A stretch of DNA of 64,000 bases from an uncultured Alphaproteobacteria bacterium (GTDB lineage: Bacteria > Pseudomonadota > Alphaproteobacteria > RF32 > CAG-239): positions 24,411-88,410 of the forward strand of contig CALYAY010000007.1 in NCBI GenBank assembly GCA_944393695.1, in the 5' to 3' direction. Under the pieces are notes generated by a model that saw nothing but the letters and a program-made list of their open reading frames with translations, ran no database searches and had not been told where the DNA came from. Shown piece after piece: positions 9,727 to 18,006 of this stretch (within the stretch, counting starts at the first letter, position 1; each line of letters begins with the position of its first letter). A program made the position numbers and the translations under genes.

Positions 9727-10543
9727 CTCCTATCACAAACAAACCTTCTTTATCCGCCTGTCTGATAACCTCGTCTTCATCGACAATCAGGCCATTGCCG
9801 GCATGGAGTGCAATGCCCCGTAGGCCGCTTTCCTTGGCGCGGGCAACGGAACGGGGGCCGATTGTGGGCAAGTCTATGCGCATATCCTGCTGCGGTTTGC
9901 GCAGTTTTACCAAGACGCCGCCCTCACCTTTGCGCCGGTAATCGCCGCAGCGGCGGATAAGTTCATCGGTTCCTTCAATGCCTTCAACGCCCAAAACCAA
10001 TCCCTGTTGGACAACGACCGCCTGACCGACGTCAAGCTTTCCCAGTTCGAGCGCCACTTCAATACCGCGGCGGATGTCTGCTTCGGCCTGTTTATCGGGT
10101 TTATACTTGCCTAAAATGCCTTTTTTTACCAATATTTCAGGTAGCACCTCATGAACACCTTTGACCGCCATGCCTTCGCTTTCGATTTCTTTGACCAGTG
10201 CCCGGAGAATGCCGTCATCGCCCAAAGATTTCATGCTGATTTTGGCAAAAAAGGCCGTTGTCCGCAAATCGGGCATCAAATCAAAAAAGCCCGGACGACG
10301 GATGGTGCCAATCATGACGACATCCTGCACTTTTTCATCATGAAAGCGTTTAAAACCTGTTCCGGCCTGGCCAATTCGTATCCACTGATGAGGAACGCTG
10401 TCGTCGATTAAATTTTTATCGGCATTTCCCTCAATCGCCAGCACAAAATAGTCGCGTTTGTTTTTTTTGCAGAATTCAATCAGCTTTTTGGGAATGGAAC
10501 CGCCGCCGGCAATGATTCCGAGTTTTCTCTGGCCTGTGTTCAT
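9707..10543 (-). CDS. lpxI: UDP-2,3-diacylglucosamine pyrophosphatase LpxI
   Basis: LpxI (DUF1009) hydrolyses UDP-2,3-diacylglucosamine to lipid X, the step done by LpxH in E. coli. The protein has 278 residues, starts GIIAGGGSIPKKLIEFCK and contains the family stretches LRTTAFFAKISMKSLGDDGI and GIALHAGNGLIVDEDEV. LpxI replaces LpxH in most alphaproteobacteria and typically lies between lpxA and lpxB, as here. A Shine-Dalgarno AAGGA precedes the ATG. A hairpin with a T run lies between lpxA and this gene. Confidence 0.95.
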   Translation of the reverse strand: MNTGQRKLGIIAGGGSIPKKLIEFCKKNKRDYFVLAIEGNADKNLIDDSVPHQWIRIGQAGTGFKRFHDEKVQDVVMIGTIRRPGFFDLMPDLRTTAFFAKISMKSLGDDGILRALVKEIESEGMAVKGVHEVLPEILVKKGILGKYKPDKQAEADIRRGIEVALELGKLDVGQAVVVQQGLVLGVEGIEGTDELIRRCGDYRRKGEGGVLVKLRKPQQDMRIDLPTIGPRSVARAKESGLRGIALHAGNGLIVDEDEVIRQADKEGLFVIGVDPGEY

Positions 10544-10561
10544 TTTTTTCCTTATTCAAAT

Positions 10562-10606
10562 AAAAAAACAGGAAGTTATTTGTAAGTATTTTACGCCTAA
10601 CTTCCT
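10562..10606 (-). terminator. Terminator or attenuator between lpxA and lpxI
   Basis: On the minus strand AGGAAGTTA pairs with TAACTTCCT across a 19-nt loop, which itself contains GTAA/TTAC, followed by a run of seven T. It lies within an otherwise continuous lpx gene set, so it may attenuate rather than end transcription. Confidence 0.65.
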
Positions 10607-10626
10607 ATATATTTTCTTAATTTTTG

Positions 10627-11421
10627 TTATTCGGCAGTCAGAATATTGCGGCGGCCTTTTAATGATTCTTCAATAAAAGCAATCTGCTCAAGAACCATAT
10701 CATTGCCGGCAAATTTTTCTTTGGCTTTTTGAACCCTTACTTCAAAAGTGTCTTCTTTGCCTTTGAAAATGTACATATAAGCGCGGGTTGCCGCTTTGAT
10801 GGTATGTTCATCGCAGCCGCTTCTTCTCAGTCCGACAAGGTTCAGGCCACGGAGCTTGCCTCTGTCGCCGGTGACAATGGCAAACGGAATAACATCGCGG
10901 CCGATGCCGGTCAGACCGCCGATCATGGCCTTGCGACCGATGTGACAGAACTGGTGAACAGCACTGTTGCCGCCAAGGATTACACCGTCGGCCAGGTGAA
11001 CGTGACCGCCGATAACCGCGTTGTTGGTCATGATAACGTTATTACCGACGATGCAATCATGAGCCACGTGGGAATTGACCATAAACATGCCGTCATCGCC
11101 GACAACGGTGGTGAAATGTTCTTTCGGGGTTCCGGCATGCATGGTGACGTTTTCACGAATGACATTGCGCTTGCCGATGATTAACTTTGCCTCGGGCTGA
11201 AATTCATTGCCATGATCCTGAGGGCCGCCACCCAGACAAGCCCCCGGAAAGACAACCGTTCCTTCGCCGATGGTCGTGTTGCCCAAAACACTGACGCGGG
11301 CAATGAGGCGGACATTTTCTCCGATTTTTGCCTGAGAGCTGATGTAGCAAAAAGGGCCGATTTCCGCCGAAGCGGCAATTTGTGCACCGTCTTCGACAAC
11401 AGCGGTAGAATGAACAGACAT
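10627..11421 (-). CDS. lpxA: UDP-N-acetylglucosamine acyltransferase
   Basis: LpxA transfers the first 3-hydroxyacyl chain from acyl-ACP to UDP-GlcNAc, opening lipid A synthesis. The 264 residues consist mainly of left-handed beta-helix hexapeptide repeats (IGPFCYISSQAKIGENVRL and similar). The catalytic His region reads NSHVAHDCIVGNN, and the helical C-terminal domain is present. lpxD and fabZ, which often precede lpxA, are not adjacent; the upstream neighbour is the divergent proS. Confidence 0.97.
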   Translation of the reverse strand: MSVHSTAVVEDGAQIAASAEIGPFCYISSQAKIGENVRLIARVSVLGNTTIGEGTVVFPGACLGGGPQDHGNEFQPEAKLIIGKRNVIRENVTMHAGTPKEHFTTVVGDDGMFMVNSHVAHDCIVGNNVIMTNNAVIGGHVHLADGVILGGNSAVHQFCHIGRKAMIGGLTGIGRDVIPFAIVTGDRGKLRGLNLVGLRRSGCDEHTIKAATRAYMYIFKGKEDTFEVRVQKAKEKFAGNDMVLEQIAFIEESLKGRRNILTAE

Positions 11422-11657
11422 TTTATAATCCTTTCCAAATAAATATTATAACCTAACGTTAAGCACAGCTAAGTGATTTTTTAACAGATAGTTTTAAGCG
11501 AGTAAACACACAAATATTTTCATTTTGTTACAGGCAAAATATTACTTCACAAATTGAATTTATTTTGTTAAATTACGGTGTTTTCGAAAGAAAATGTTCT
11601 GCGGCAAAGGGGCTGCGGAAGTTTAATTGCGATATTAAGAAATAAAGGAATAAATCA

Positions 11658-13175
11658 ATGGGATTAAAAAATACAAGAGCGGGAAATTATCCCGAATGGT
11701 ATCAAAACGTTATCAGCGAAGCCGATATGGCCGAAAATTCGTCGTCTCCGGGATGTATGGTGATTAAACCGTGGGGGTACGGTATGTGGGAGCGCATCCG
11801 CGACGTCTTTGACGAGAAAATTAAAGAAACAGATCATGAAAACTGCTATTTTCCGTTGTTTATTCCGTTGTCTTTCTTTCAGAAAGAGGCTGAACATGTT
11901 GACGGGTTTGCCAAGGAAATGGCCGTGGTCACTCATTCGCGTCTGGCGATGAAAGACGGCAAGCTTGCGCCCGAGGGTAAGTTGGAAGAGCCTCTCATCG
12001 TCCGGCCGACATCAGAGGCAATTATTGCCGACTCGTTTTCAAAATGGGTTAAATCATACCGTGATTTGCCGGTTTTGGTTAACCAATGGGCCAACGTCGT
12101 TCGCTGGGAAATGAGACCAAGACTGTTTTTGCGTACACGTGAATTTTTGTGGCAGGAAGGGCATACGGCTCATGCTTCCGCACAGGAGGCCGAAGAAGAA
12201 ACCAAGAGAATGCTCGAAGCTTACCGCGATTTATGTGAAAACACACTGGCCATGCCGGTTTTGGCCGGAAAAAAACCGGAGCATGAGAAATTTCCGGGGG
12301 CTATTGACACCTATTGCGTTGAAGCCATGATGCAGGACGGAAAGGCCCTGCAAGCCGGAACATCACATTTTCTGGGGCAGAATTTTGCCAAGTCGGCCAA
12401 TATTACTTTTGTAAACAAAAACAATGAGTCAGAATATGCCTATACGACCTCATGGGGCGTTTCCACCCGCTTAATCGGCGGTGTGATTATGACCCATGCC
12501 GATGACGAGGGAATGGTTGTTCCTCCCAAGATTGCACCTTATCAGGTGGTGTTTGTTCCGGTTATCAAAAAGCCGGAGGATGCCGAGGCTATTATGAACT
12601 ATATTACAAAAACTGCCGCAGAGCTGAAAGGCAAGCTTCCTTTTGGTGAAAAAATCCGTGTCAAAATTGACAAGAGAGACAAAACTTCGGTCGACAAGTT
12701 TTGGGAATGGACCCGCAAAGGAGCGCCGGTTATCTGCGAAGTGGGCATGCGTGACGTGGAAGGCGGTAAGATTATGGTCAGAGAACGCCTGAAACTCGGC
12801 ACTCCGGAAGGAAAAGAAATTATTGCGTCCGGAGATTTTGCCGCAACCATTGAAAGCCGGTTGGAAAATATTCAGAAAGCCATGTTTGACAAAGCTCAAA
12901 ACAGACTTGAGCAAAATATTCGCAGTGATATTAAAACGCCGGAGGAATTTAAGAAATATTTTGAGCAGTCAAATACATGGATTGAAGACGGGAAACAGGG
13001 AAAAGTGGCTTTTGTCCGCGGCAAATGGAGCGGTGATGCCAACAGCGAGGAACTTCTCAAGGCCATGAAAATCACTATTCGCTGTATTCCTTTTGATCAG
13101 AGCGGCAGCGAAGGCGTTTGTCTGTTGACCGGAAAACCGGCCACAACGGATGTTATTTATGCCAGAAGTTATTAA
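11658..13175 (+). CDS. proS: Prolyl-tRNA synthetase, archaeal/eukaryote-like type
   Basis: ProRS charges tRNA-Pro. The 505-residue protein begins with AGNYPEWYQNVISEADMAEN and PGCMVIKPWGYGMWERI and has class II motif 2 (VVRWEMRPRLFLRTREFLWQ) and motif 3 around TSWGVSTRLIGG. It ends in a zinc-domain-like tail with a terminal Tyr (DVIYARSY). This is the archaeal/eukaryotic-like ProRS class (ProS type 3), without the INS editing insertion, rather than the shorter ProRS usual in alphaproteobacteria. A Shine-Dalgarno AAAGGAA supports the ATG. It is monocistronic and followed by a hairpin terminator shared with the convergent tig. Confidence 0.93.
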   Translation: MGLKNTRAGNYPEWYQNVISEADMAENSSSPGCMVIKPWGYGMWERIRDVFDEKIKETDHENCYFPLFIPLSFFQKEAEHVDGFAKEMAVVTHSRLAMKDGKLAPEGKLEEPLIVRPTSEAIIADSFSKWVKSYRDLPVLVNQWANVVRWEMRPRLFLRTREFLWQEGHTAHASAQEAEEETKRMLEAYRDLCENTLAMPVLAGKKPEHEKFPGAIDTYCVEAMMQDGKALQAGTSHFLGQNFAKSANITFVNKNNESEYAYTTSWGVSTRLIGGVIMTHADDEGMVVPPKIAPYQVVFVPVIKKPEDAEAIMNYITKTAAELKGKLPFGEKIRVKIDKRDKTSVDKFWEWTRKGAPVICEVGMRDVEGGKIMVRERLKLGTPEGKEIIASGDFAATIESRLENIQKAMFDKAQNRLEQNIRSDIKTPEEFKKYFEQSNTWIEDGKQGKVAFVRGKWSGDANSEELLKAMKITIRCIPFDQSGSEGVCLLTGKPATTDVIYARSY

Positions 13176-13193
13176 GGCTTTTCACTCCGAAAA

Positions 13194-13226
13194 AAAACGG
13201 CACCTATTTATAAGGTGTCGTTTTTT
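13194..13226. terminator. Bidirectional terminator between proS and tig
   Basis: AAAACGGCACCT and AGGTGTCGTTTT form a stem with a short AT loop. It has a T run in both directions and lies between two convergent genes. Confidence 0.8.
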
Positions 13227-13255
13227 TGGATCTTAATCAGAGAAAAGTTTTCAAA

Positions 13256-14686
13256 TTAAGCAGATTTTTTAGCTGCCTTTTTGGTTGTTTTCTTTTCTTC
13301 TTTTTCCGTTTCTTTGGCTTCTTCCGCCTTGGCAGATTTTTTGGCTGTTTTCTTGGCCGGTTTGACATCGTCATCAAAGGTATACAATTCTTCTACCGAG
13401 ATGATTTTATCGGCAACTTTGGCTTTTGAAATAATATAATCAATGATTTTTTCTTCAAAAACCGGGGCCTTCAGGGCTTCAACGGCGTTTTTGTTTTTCA
13501 GGTAATAATCAAAAACGGCTTTTTCCTGTCCGGGATATTTCCGGGCTTCATTCATAATGGCCTTGTTAATGTCATCCGGTTCAATATTAACTTTGGCTTC
13601 CTTGCCGATTTCGGACAAAACCAGGCCGAGTTTTACGCGGCGGACGGCAATATCCTTGTATTCGGAAAAGAGTTCGTCTTCGGATTTGCTCTTTTCGCTT
13701 TCGTCAAGCTGATTATACTTTTTGGCCTGTTCATATTGAGCCATAATACCTTTGTATTCGGCATCGACCAGGCTTTGCGGAACTTCAAAATTGTATTCCT
13801 TGTCCAAAGCATCAAGCAGCTGACGTTTCAACTTCATGCGGGAAGCGGCTTCGTAATCGTTTTTGATGCGGGCAGAGATTTTTTCTTTCAAATCATCAAG
13901 GCTTTTTTCGCCCAGAGATTTGGCAAAATCATCGTCAATCTTAACATCTTTGGTTTCACGGAGTTCCTTGATTTCAACCGCAAAAACAGAATCTTTGCCG
14001 GCTAAGTCCTTGGCATGATAATTTTCAGGGAATTTGACTTTGACATCAACCTTTTCTCCTGCTTTTTTGCCGATCAGCTGGTCTTCAAAACCGGGGATAA
14101 AGGCTCCGGAACCGAGTTCCAGAGGATAGTTATTGCCTTTGCCGCCCTTAAATTCAACTCCGTCAACCGAACCGATGAAGTCGATAACAACGGTGTCACC
14201 TTTGACCGAGGCGCGGTCAGCCTCGACCTTTTGGGTTTCACGGCGGGATTTGGCCAGATAACCGAGCGCTTTTTCAACTTCTTCAGCCGGAACCTCTGCC
14301 ATCTGTTTTTCAAGAGACAGGGCAGAAACATCGTTTAACTTGATTTCGGGCAGAACTTCAACATTCATTTCAAACTCAATATCTTTGCCCTCGCCAAAAG
14401 AAGTTACTTTAATTCCGGGCAAGACTGCCGGACGAAGCTTCTTCTCGCTGATGACATTTTCGGAAGCGGCATTAACCATTTCTTCCAAAACATCACTCAT
14501 CAGGGAGGCATTGTATTTCTGCTTTAACATGGACTTCGGCGCTTTGCCCGGACGGAAACCGGGAAGTTTGATGTTTTTGGAAATGCTGGTCAGTTTTTCA
14601 TCCAGCTTTTTGGCGACATCCTGCGCTGGGATGGATACTTTGTATTCTTTTTTCAAACCTTCAGATTTTAACTCGGTAATATTCAT
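13256..14686 (-). CDS. tig: Trigger factor, with Lys/Ala-rich C-terminal tail
   Basis: Trigger factor is the ribosome-bound chaperone and prolyl isomerase that meets nascent chains. The 476 residues contain the ribosome-binding signature GFRPGKAP near residue 44 and an FKBP-type domain (GDTVVIDFIGSVDG, PLELGSGAFIPGFEDQLIG) at about 160-245. The helical C-terminal chaperone domain follows. Beyond the usual end there is an extension of about 35 residues rich in Lys, Ala and Glu (AKKTAKKSAKAEEAKE). The gene is followed upstream by tRNA-Leu on the same strand. Confidence 0.96.
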   Translation of the reverse strand: MNITELKSEGLKKEYKVSIPAQDVAKKLDEKLTSISKNIKLPGFRPGKAPKSMLKQKYNASLMSDVLEEMVNAASENVISEKKLRPAVLPGIKVTSFGEGKDIEFEMNVEVLPEIKLNDVSALSLEKQMAEVPAEEVEKALGYLAKSRRETQKVEADRASVKGDTVVIDFIGSVDGVEFKGGKGNNYPLELGSGAFIPGFEDQLIGKKAGEKVDVKVKFPENYHAKDLAGKDSVFAVEIKELRETKDVKIDDDFAKSLGEKSLDDLKEKISARIKNDYEAASRMKLKRQLLDALDKEYNFEVPQSLVDAEYKGIMAQYEQAKKYNQLDESEKSKSEDELFSEYKDIAVRRVKLGLVLSEIGKEAKVNIEPDDINKAIMNEARKYPGQEKAVFDYYLKNKNAVEALKAPVFEEKIIDYIISKAKVADKIISVEELYTFDDDVKPAKKTAKKSAKAEEAKETEKEEKKTTKKAAKKSA

Positions 14687-14737
14687 GATCTTCTCTTTAA
14701 TTTAAGTTATACAACATTCCGCTTTGGTCAGCAGAAA

Positions 14738-14822
14738 TGGTGCAGACGGAGAGACTCGAACTCTCACAGCTCACGCCACCAGATCCTAAGTCTGGCGTGT
14801 CTACCAGTTCCACCACGTCTGC
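14738..14822 (-). tRNA. tRNA-Leu (anticodon UAG)
   Basis: Read on the minus strand, an 85-nt class II tRNA runs from GCAGACG at 14822 to CGTCTGC-ACCA at 14738. The acceptor stem is 7 bp and the CCA is encoded. The anticodon stem CCAGA/TCTGG encloses loop CTTAGGA with anticodon TAG. There is a variable arm (GGCGTGAGCTGT) and a T arm (GAGAG-TTCGAGT-CTCTC). It lies between tig and the lipoprotein gene. Confidence 0.95.
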
Positions 14823-14970
14823 GGTATTGGTTAATATTGTCTGAATACTACATAATTTTTTATTTAAATCAAGTAAAATTAACAGGGCAATTAAAATTAT
14901 TGTATTATAAAAGCAGATTTATTAATATGTGATAAAAATGTGTTGTTTTGTTATCGGGAAGGAGAATCTC

Positions 14971-16227
14971 GTGTCGATAAGCAATCTGATTAAACCGGCA
15001 ATCTGCGCGGCAACCGGCGCCCTGATGATGTGTGCCTGCACCGTCAGCAGTGAAGACAAAGAAATTCCAAATCACAGCTGGTTTAAGGGCCAGGCCTACG
15101 GAACGGAAGGCGCCGGTGATGCCGAGCAGGCTACCCTGGCTTATTCCCAGGGACGGTTTAATGATGCCGAAAATTATGTTATTCAGGCTTTAAGGCTTAA
15201 TCCCCGGCAGCCGCAGGCTTTGATGGTGGGCGCACTGGTTTATGAAAAACTCGGGCGGTTGAACCGTGCCCGCCAGTATTATGAAGACCTGATTATCGTC
15301 GGCGGAGAAGAAACCACCATTCTCGGAACCAAAGACGGAACTCCGGAAAGGATGTCGGAAGTGGCCCGGCGTAGGCTTCGCCGTCTGAATATGCAGCAAA
15401 GCGAATTTATGATTGAAGACAAAGACGGCGTTATGACCTTTAACATCTCTAAAGAAGCGGCCGGGCGTCAGGGAAAATCAGCCATGGAAGAAGCCCTGTT
15501 TGTCAGGGAACAGGAGATGATTGCCAATAATCAGGCCGATGCCGAGGCAAACATCAAAGCAGTTGAGCTTTTGTTTTCCGATGATGAGAAAAATGTTATC
15601 TCCCGCTTTCTGATTATGAAAGAACTGGCCGAAAAAGACATGATTACCAAACAGGAATTTCTGGCTGGGCGCCAGGCAAACATCGGCGGGCTGCTACCTT
15701 TGACCCACCGGCCGCCGGCTTACGGCATTAATCATCCGGTTCCCTCCCCTGATTTGATTTTGGAAAGAATCAACTCGCTGAAAGAGGCTGTTGAAGCCCG
15801 GGCAATTTCTCCGCAGGAGTTTTCGGCCGAACGGGATTTGATTGTCGAGGCTATTCTGCCGCCAAACCCCAGACAGCGCATCAGGCCCAAAGCTCCGGCA
15901 AAGGATATTATGACGGCGGCAAAAGATTTGCGCAAGCTGGAAGTCATATATGACATGAACCTGATTACGGCAGACGAAAAGCAAAAGGAAAAAGCCGCCA
16001 TTGAAAAATATCTGGGCATAAACCGCACCCCGCCGGCCAAGAAAACAGCTCCGGCGCCGGCAAAGAAAACCCGGCCGGCTTCCAAGCCTCAACCGGAAGA
16101 AATAAAGGTTGAATTAGAAACGCCCAAAGAAGAGCCCAAGCTTCTGACGCCACCGGTTTCTTCATCAACAGTCAAGACCGAAGAATTGCAGGTTTTGGTG
16201 CCGGAAGTGACCAGTCCTTTTAAATAA
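14971..16227 (+). CDS. TPR lipoprotein with SHOCT-like C-terminal units
   Basis: Function unknown. The GTG at 14971 is chosen because GGGAAGGAG lies 6 nt upstream and the signal sequence starts there; an in-frame GTG at 14929 would add 14 residues with no Shine-Dalgarno. The signal peptide ends MMCAC, a plausible lipobox (MCA-C), so an envelope lipoprotein is inferred. Residues about 50-125 contain two TPR-like repeats (AYSQGRFNDAENYVIQALRL, VYEKLGRLNRARQYYEDLI). Later there are three segments of the form 'L..I..K.MIT..EF...R', like SHOCT domains (near KELAEKDMITKQEF, EARAISPQEF and YDMNLITADEKQ). The tail is Pro/Lys/Ala-rich. A scaffolding or assembly role is possible but unproven. Confidence 0.8.
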   Translation: MSISNLIKPAICAATGALMMCACTVSSEDKEIPNHSWFKGQAYGTEGAGDAEQATLAYSQGRFNDAENYVIQALRLNPRQPQALMVGALVYEKLGRLNRARQYYEDLIIVGGEETTILGTKDGTPERMSEVARRRLRRLNMQQSEFMIEDKDGVMTFNISKEAAGRQGKSAMEEALFVREQEMIANNQADAEANIKAVELLFSDDEKNVISRFLIMKELAEKDMITKQEFLAGRQANIGGLLPLTHRPPAYGINHPVPSPDLILERINSLKEAVEARAISPQEFSAERDLIVEAILPPNPRQRIRPKAPAKDIMTAAKDLRKLEVIYDMNLITADEKQKEKAAIEKYLGINRTPPAKKTAPAPAKKTRPASKPQPEEIKVELETPKEEPKLLTPPVSSSTVKTEELQVLVPEVTSPFK

Positions 16228-16246
16228 GATGCCGACAATTGACGAG

Positions 16247-16270
16247 AGACCGCCTGCCGCGGTCTTTTGT
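16247..16270 (+). terminator. Rho-independent terminator of the TPR lipoprotein gene
   Basis: AGACCGC and GCGGTCT form a 7-bp stem with loop CTGCC, followed by TTTTGTTTTT. Confidence 0.8.
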
Positions 16271-16357
16271 TTTTGGATATTTTACTTGCAAATAAGGCCT
16301 TTTTAGTATAAAAGAGGCTTAAATTTTTGAATATTTTAGTATAAACGAGTAAATTAA

Positions 16358-17947
16358 ATGCCCGAAAATAAAGTAAATCCGCGCAAATGTTTTGCCATTA
16401 TTTCCCACCCGGACGCCGGTAAAACAACCCTGACCGAAAAGCTGCTGCTATTCGGCGGAGCCATTCAACAGGCCGGAGCGGTTAAAGCCCGGGGAGAAGC
16501 ACGGCATGCCCGTTCCGACTGGATGAAGGTGGAACAGGAACGAGGGATTTCGGTTGCCTCATCGGTGATGAATTTTGAATACAACGGCATTACCTTTAAC
16601 CTGCTGGACACTCCGGGGCACGAAGATTTTTCAGAAGATACTTACCGGGTGCTCACTGCCGTTGACTCTGCCGTGATGGTTCTGGACTCGGCCAAGGGTA
16701 TCGAAAGCCAGACCAAAAAGTTGTTTGAGGTTTGCAGGCTAAGGAATGTGCCGATTTTGACTTTTATCAATAAACTTGACCGGGAGGGACTTGATCCGTT
16801 TACCCTGCTTGATGACATCGAAAAGACTCTGGCACTGGATGTGACCCCGGCAAGCTGGCCTATCGGCATGGGCAAAGATTTTCTGGGATGTTATGATTTG
16901 CTGAAAGACCGGCTTATCCTGATGAACAAAACCGGCGACAAGTCGCAGATTAACTCAACAATTGAAACCTGTGAGGGATTGGATGACCCCAAACTTGACA
17001 AGCTGCTGCCTGATTATGCGGTTAGTAAGCTGAGAGAAGACGTGATGATGGTGCGTGAGCTGTGCCCGGCTTTTGATTTGGATTTATATCTGGCCGGAGC
17101 GCTGACGCCGGTCTTTTTCGGCAGTGCTATCAATAATTTTGGTGTCAGGGAAATTTTGGAGGGTTTGCATGAGATTGCCCCCCTGCCCCGCCCGCATCCG
17201 GCAGCAGAACGTACGGTTAATCCCGATGAAAACAAAGTGACCGGATTTATCTTTAAAATTCAGGCCAATATGGATCCCAAACATCGTGACCGCATCGCTT
17301 TTATGCGTATTTGTTCCGGACATTTCAAACGCGGTATGACATTGCAGCAAATCCGAACCGGAAAAGGCATTAAAATTCCGACACCGGTGATGTTCATGGC
17401 TCAGGACAGAGAGCTGGCCGAAGATGCTTATGCCGGCGATATTATCGGTATTCCCAACCACGGGCAACTGCGTATCGGCGATACGCTGACCGAAGGTGAA
17501 AAACTCAAATTTACGGGAATTCCAAGTTTTGCCCCGGAACTGCTGAAAAGCGTCCGGGCAGTTGATCCCTTAAAATCAAAGCATTTGAGCAATGCCCTGC
17601 TGCAAATTGCCGAAGAAGGCGGAGCCTCCGTCTTTAAGCCGGTGAGCGGAGGAGAATGGATTGTGGGCGTGGTTGGGGCCTTGCAATTTGAGGTTATGGC
17701 CGACCGTATCAAAAACGAGTTTAATATTCCGGTTTTGTTTGAACCAACGCAATATTATACCGCCCGCTGGGTAGAATCCGAAGACAAGGGGGCTTTGGAA
17801 AAATTTATCAATGCCAACCAAATCTGTCTGGCCGAAGATTATGACAAGGCTCCGGTTTTTCTGGCGCGCAATGCCTGGCATTTGAACAAGGCTCAGGAAG
17901 ATTTTCCCAAAATTAAGTTTTTGAAAACCAAGGAAACTTTTAAGTAG
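16358..17947 (+). CDS. prfC: Peptide chain release factor 3
   Basis: RF3 is the GTPase that recycles RF1 and RF2 from the ribosome after termination. The 529-residue protein has the translational GTPase motifs G1 SHPDAGKTTLTEKLL, a G2 region EQERGISVASSVM, G3 DTPGHEDFSEDTYRVL and G4 FINKLDREG. It has the RF3-specific C-terminal domain (GVVGALQFEVMADRIKNEF) and family length. Flanking terminators indicate a single-gene transcript. Confidence 0.97.
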   Translation: MPENKVNPRKCFAIISHPDAGKTTLTEKLLLFGGAIQQAGAVKARGEARHARSDWMKVEQERGISVASSVMNFEYNGITFNLLDTPGHEDFSEDTYRVLTAVDSAVMVLDSAKGIESQTKKLFEVCRLRNVPILTFINKLDREGLDPFTLLDDIEKTLALDVTPASWPIGMGKDFLGCYDLLKDRLILMNKTGDKSQINSTIETCEGLDDPKLDKLLPDYAVSKLREDVMMVRELCPAFDLDLYLAGALTPVFFGSAINNFGVREILEGLHEIAPLPRPHPAAERTVNPDENKVTGFIFKIQANMDPKHRDRIAFMRICSGHFKRGMTLQQIRTGKGIKIPTPVMFMAQDRELAEDAYAGDIIGIPNHGQLRIGDTLTEGEKLKFTGIPSFAPELLKSVRAVDPLKSKHLSNALLQIAEEGGASVFKPVSGGEWIVGVVGALQFEVMADRIKNEFNIPVLFEPTQYYTARWVESEDKGALEKFINANQICLAEDYDKAPVFLARNAWHLNKAQEDFPKIKFLKTKETFK

Positions 17948-17949
17948 AA

Positions 17950-17982
17950 AAAAACTCCGTCCGTTTGGGCGGAGTTTTTTTT
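17950..17982. terminator. Bidirectional terminator between prfC and paralogue 2
   Basis: ACTCCGTCC and GGGCGGAGT form a 9-bp stem around GTTT, with A and T runs on both sides. It serves prfC and the convergent cysteine-rich gene. Confidence 0.85.
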
Positions 17983-18006
17983 GGTGCGCGGGTCACGAGG
18001 CCGGGA

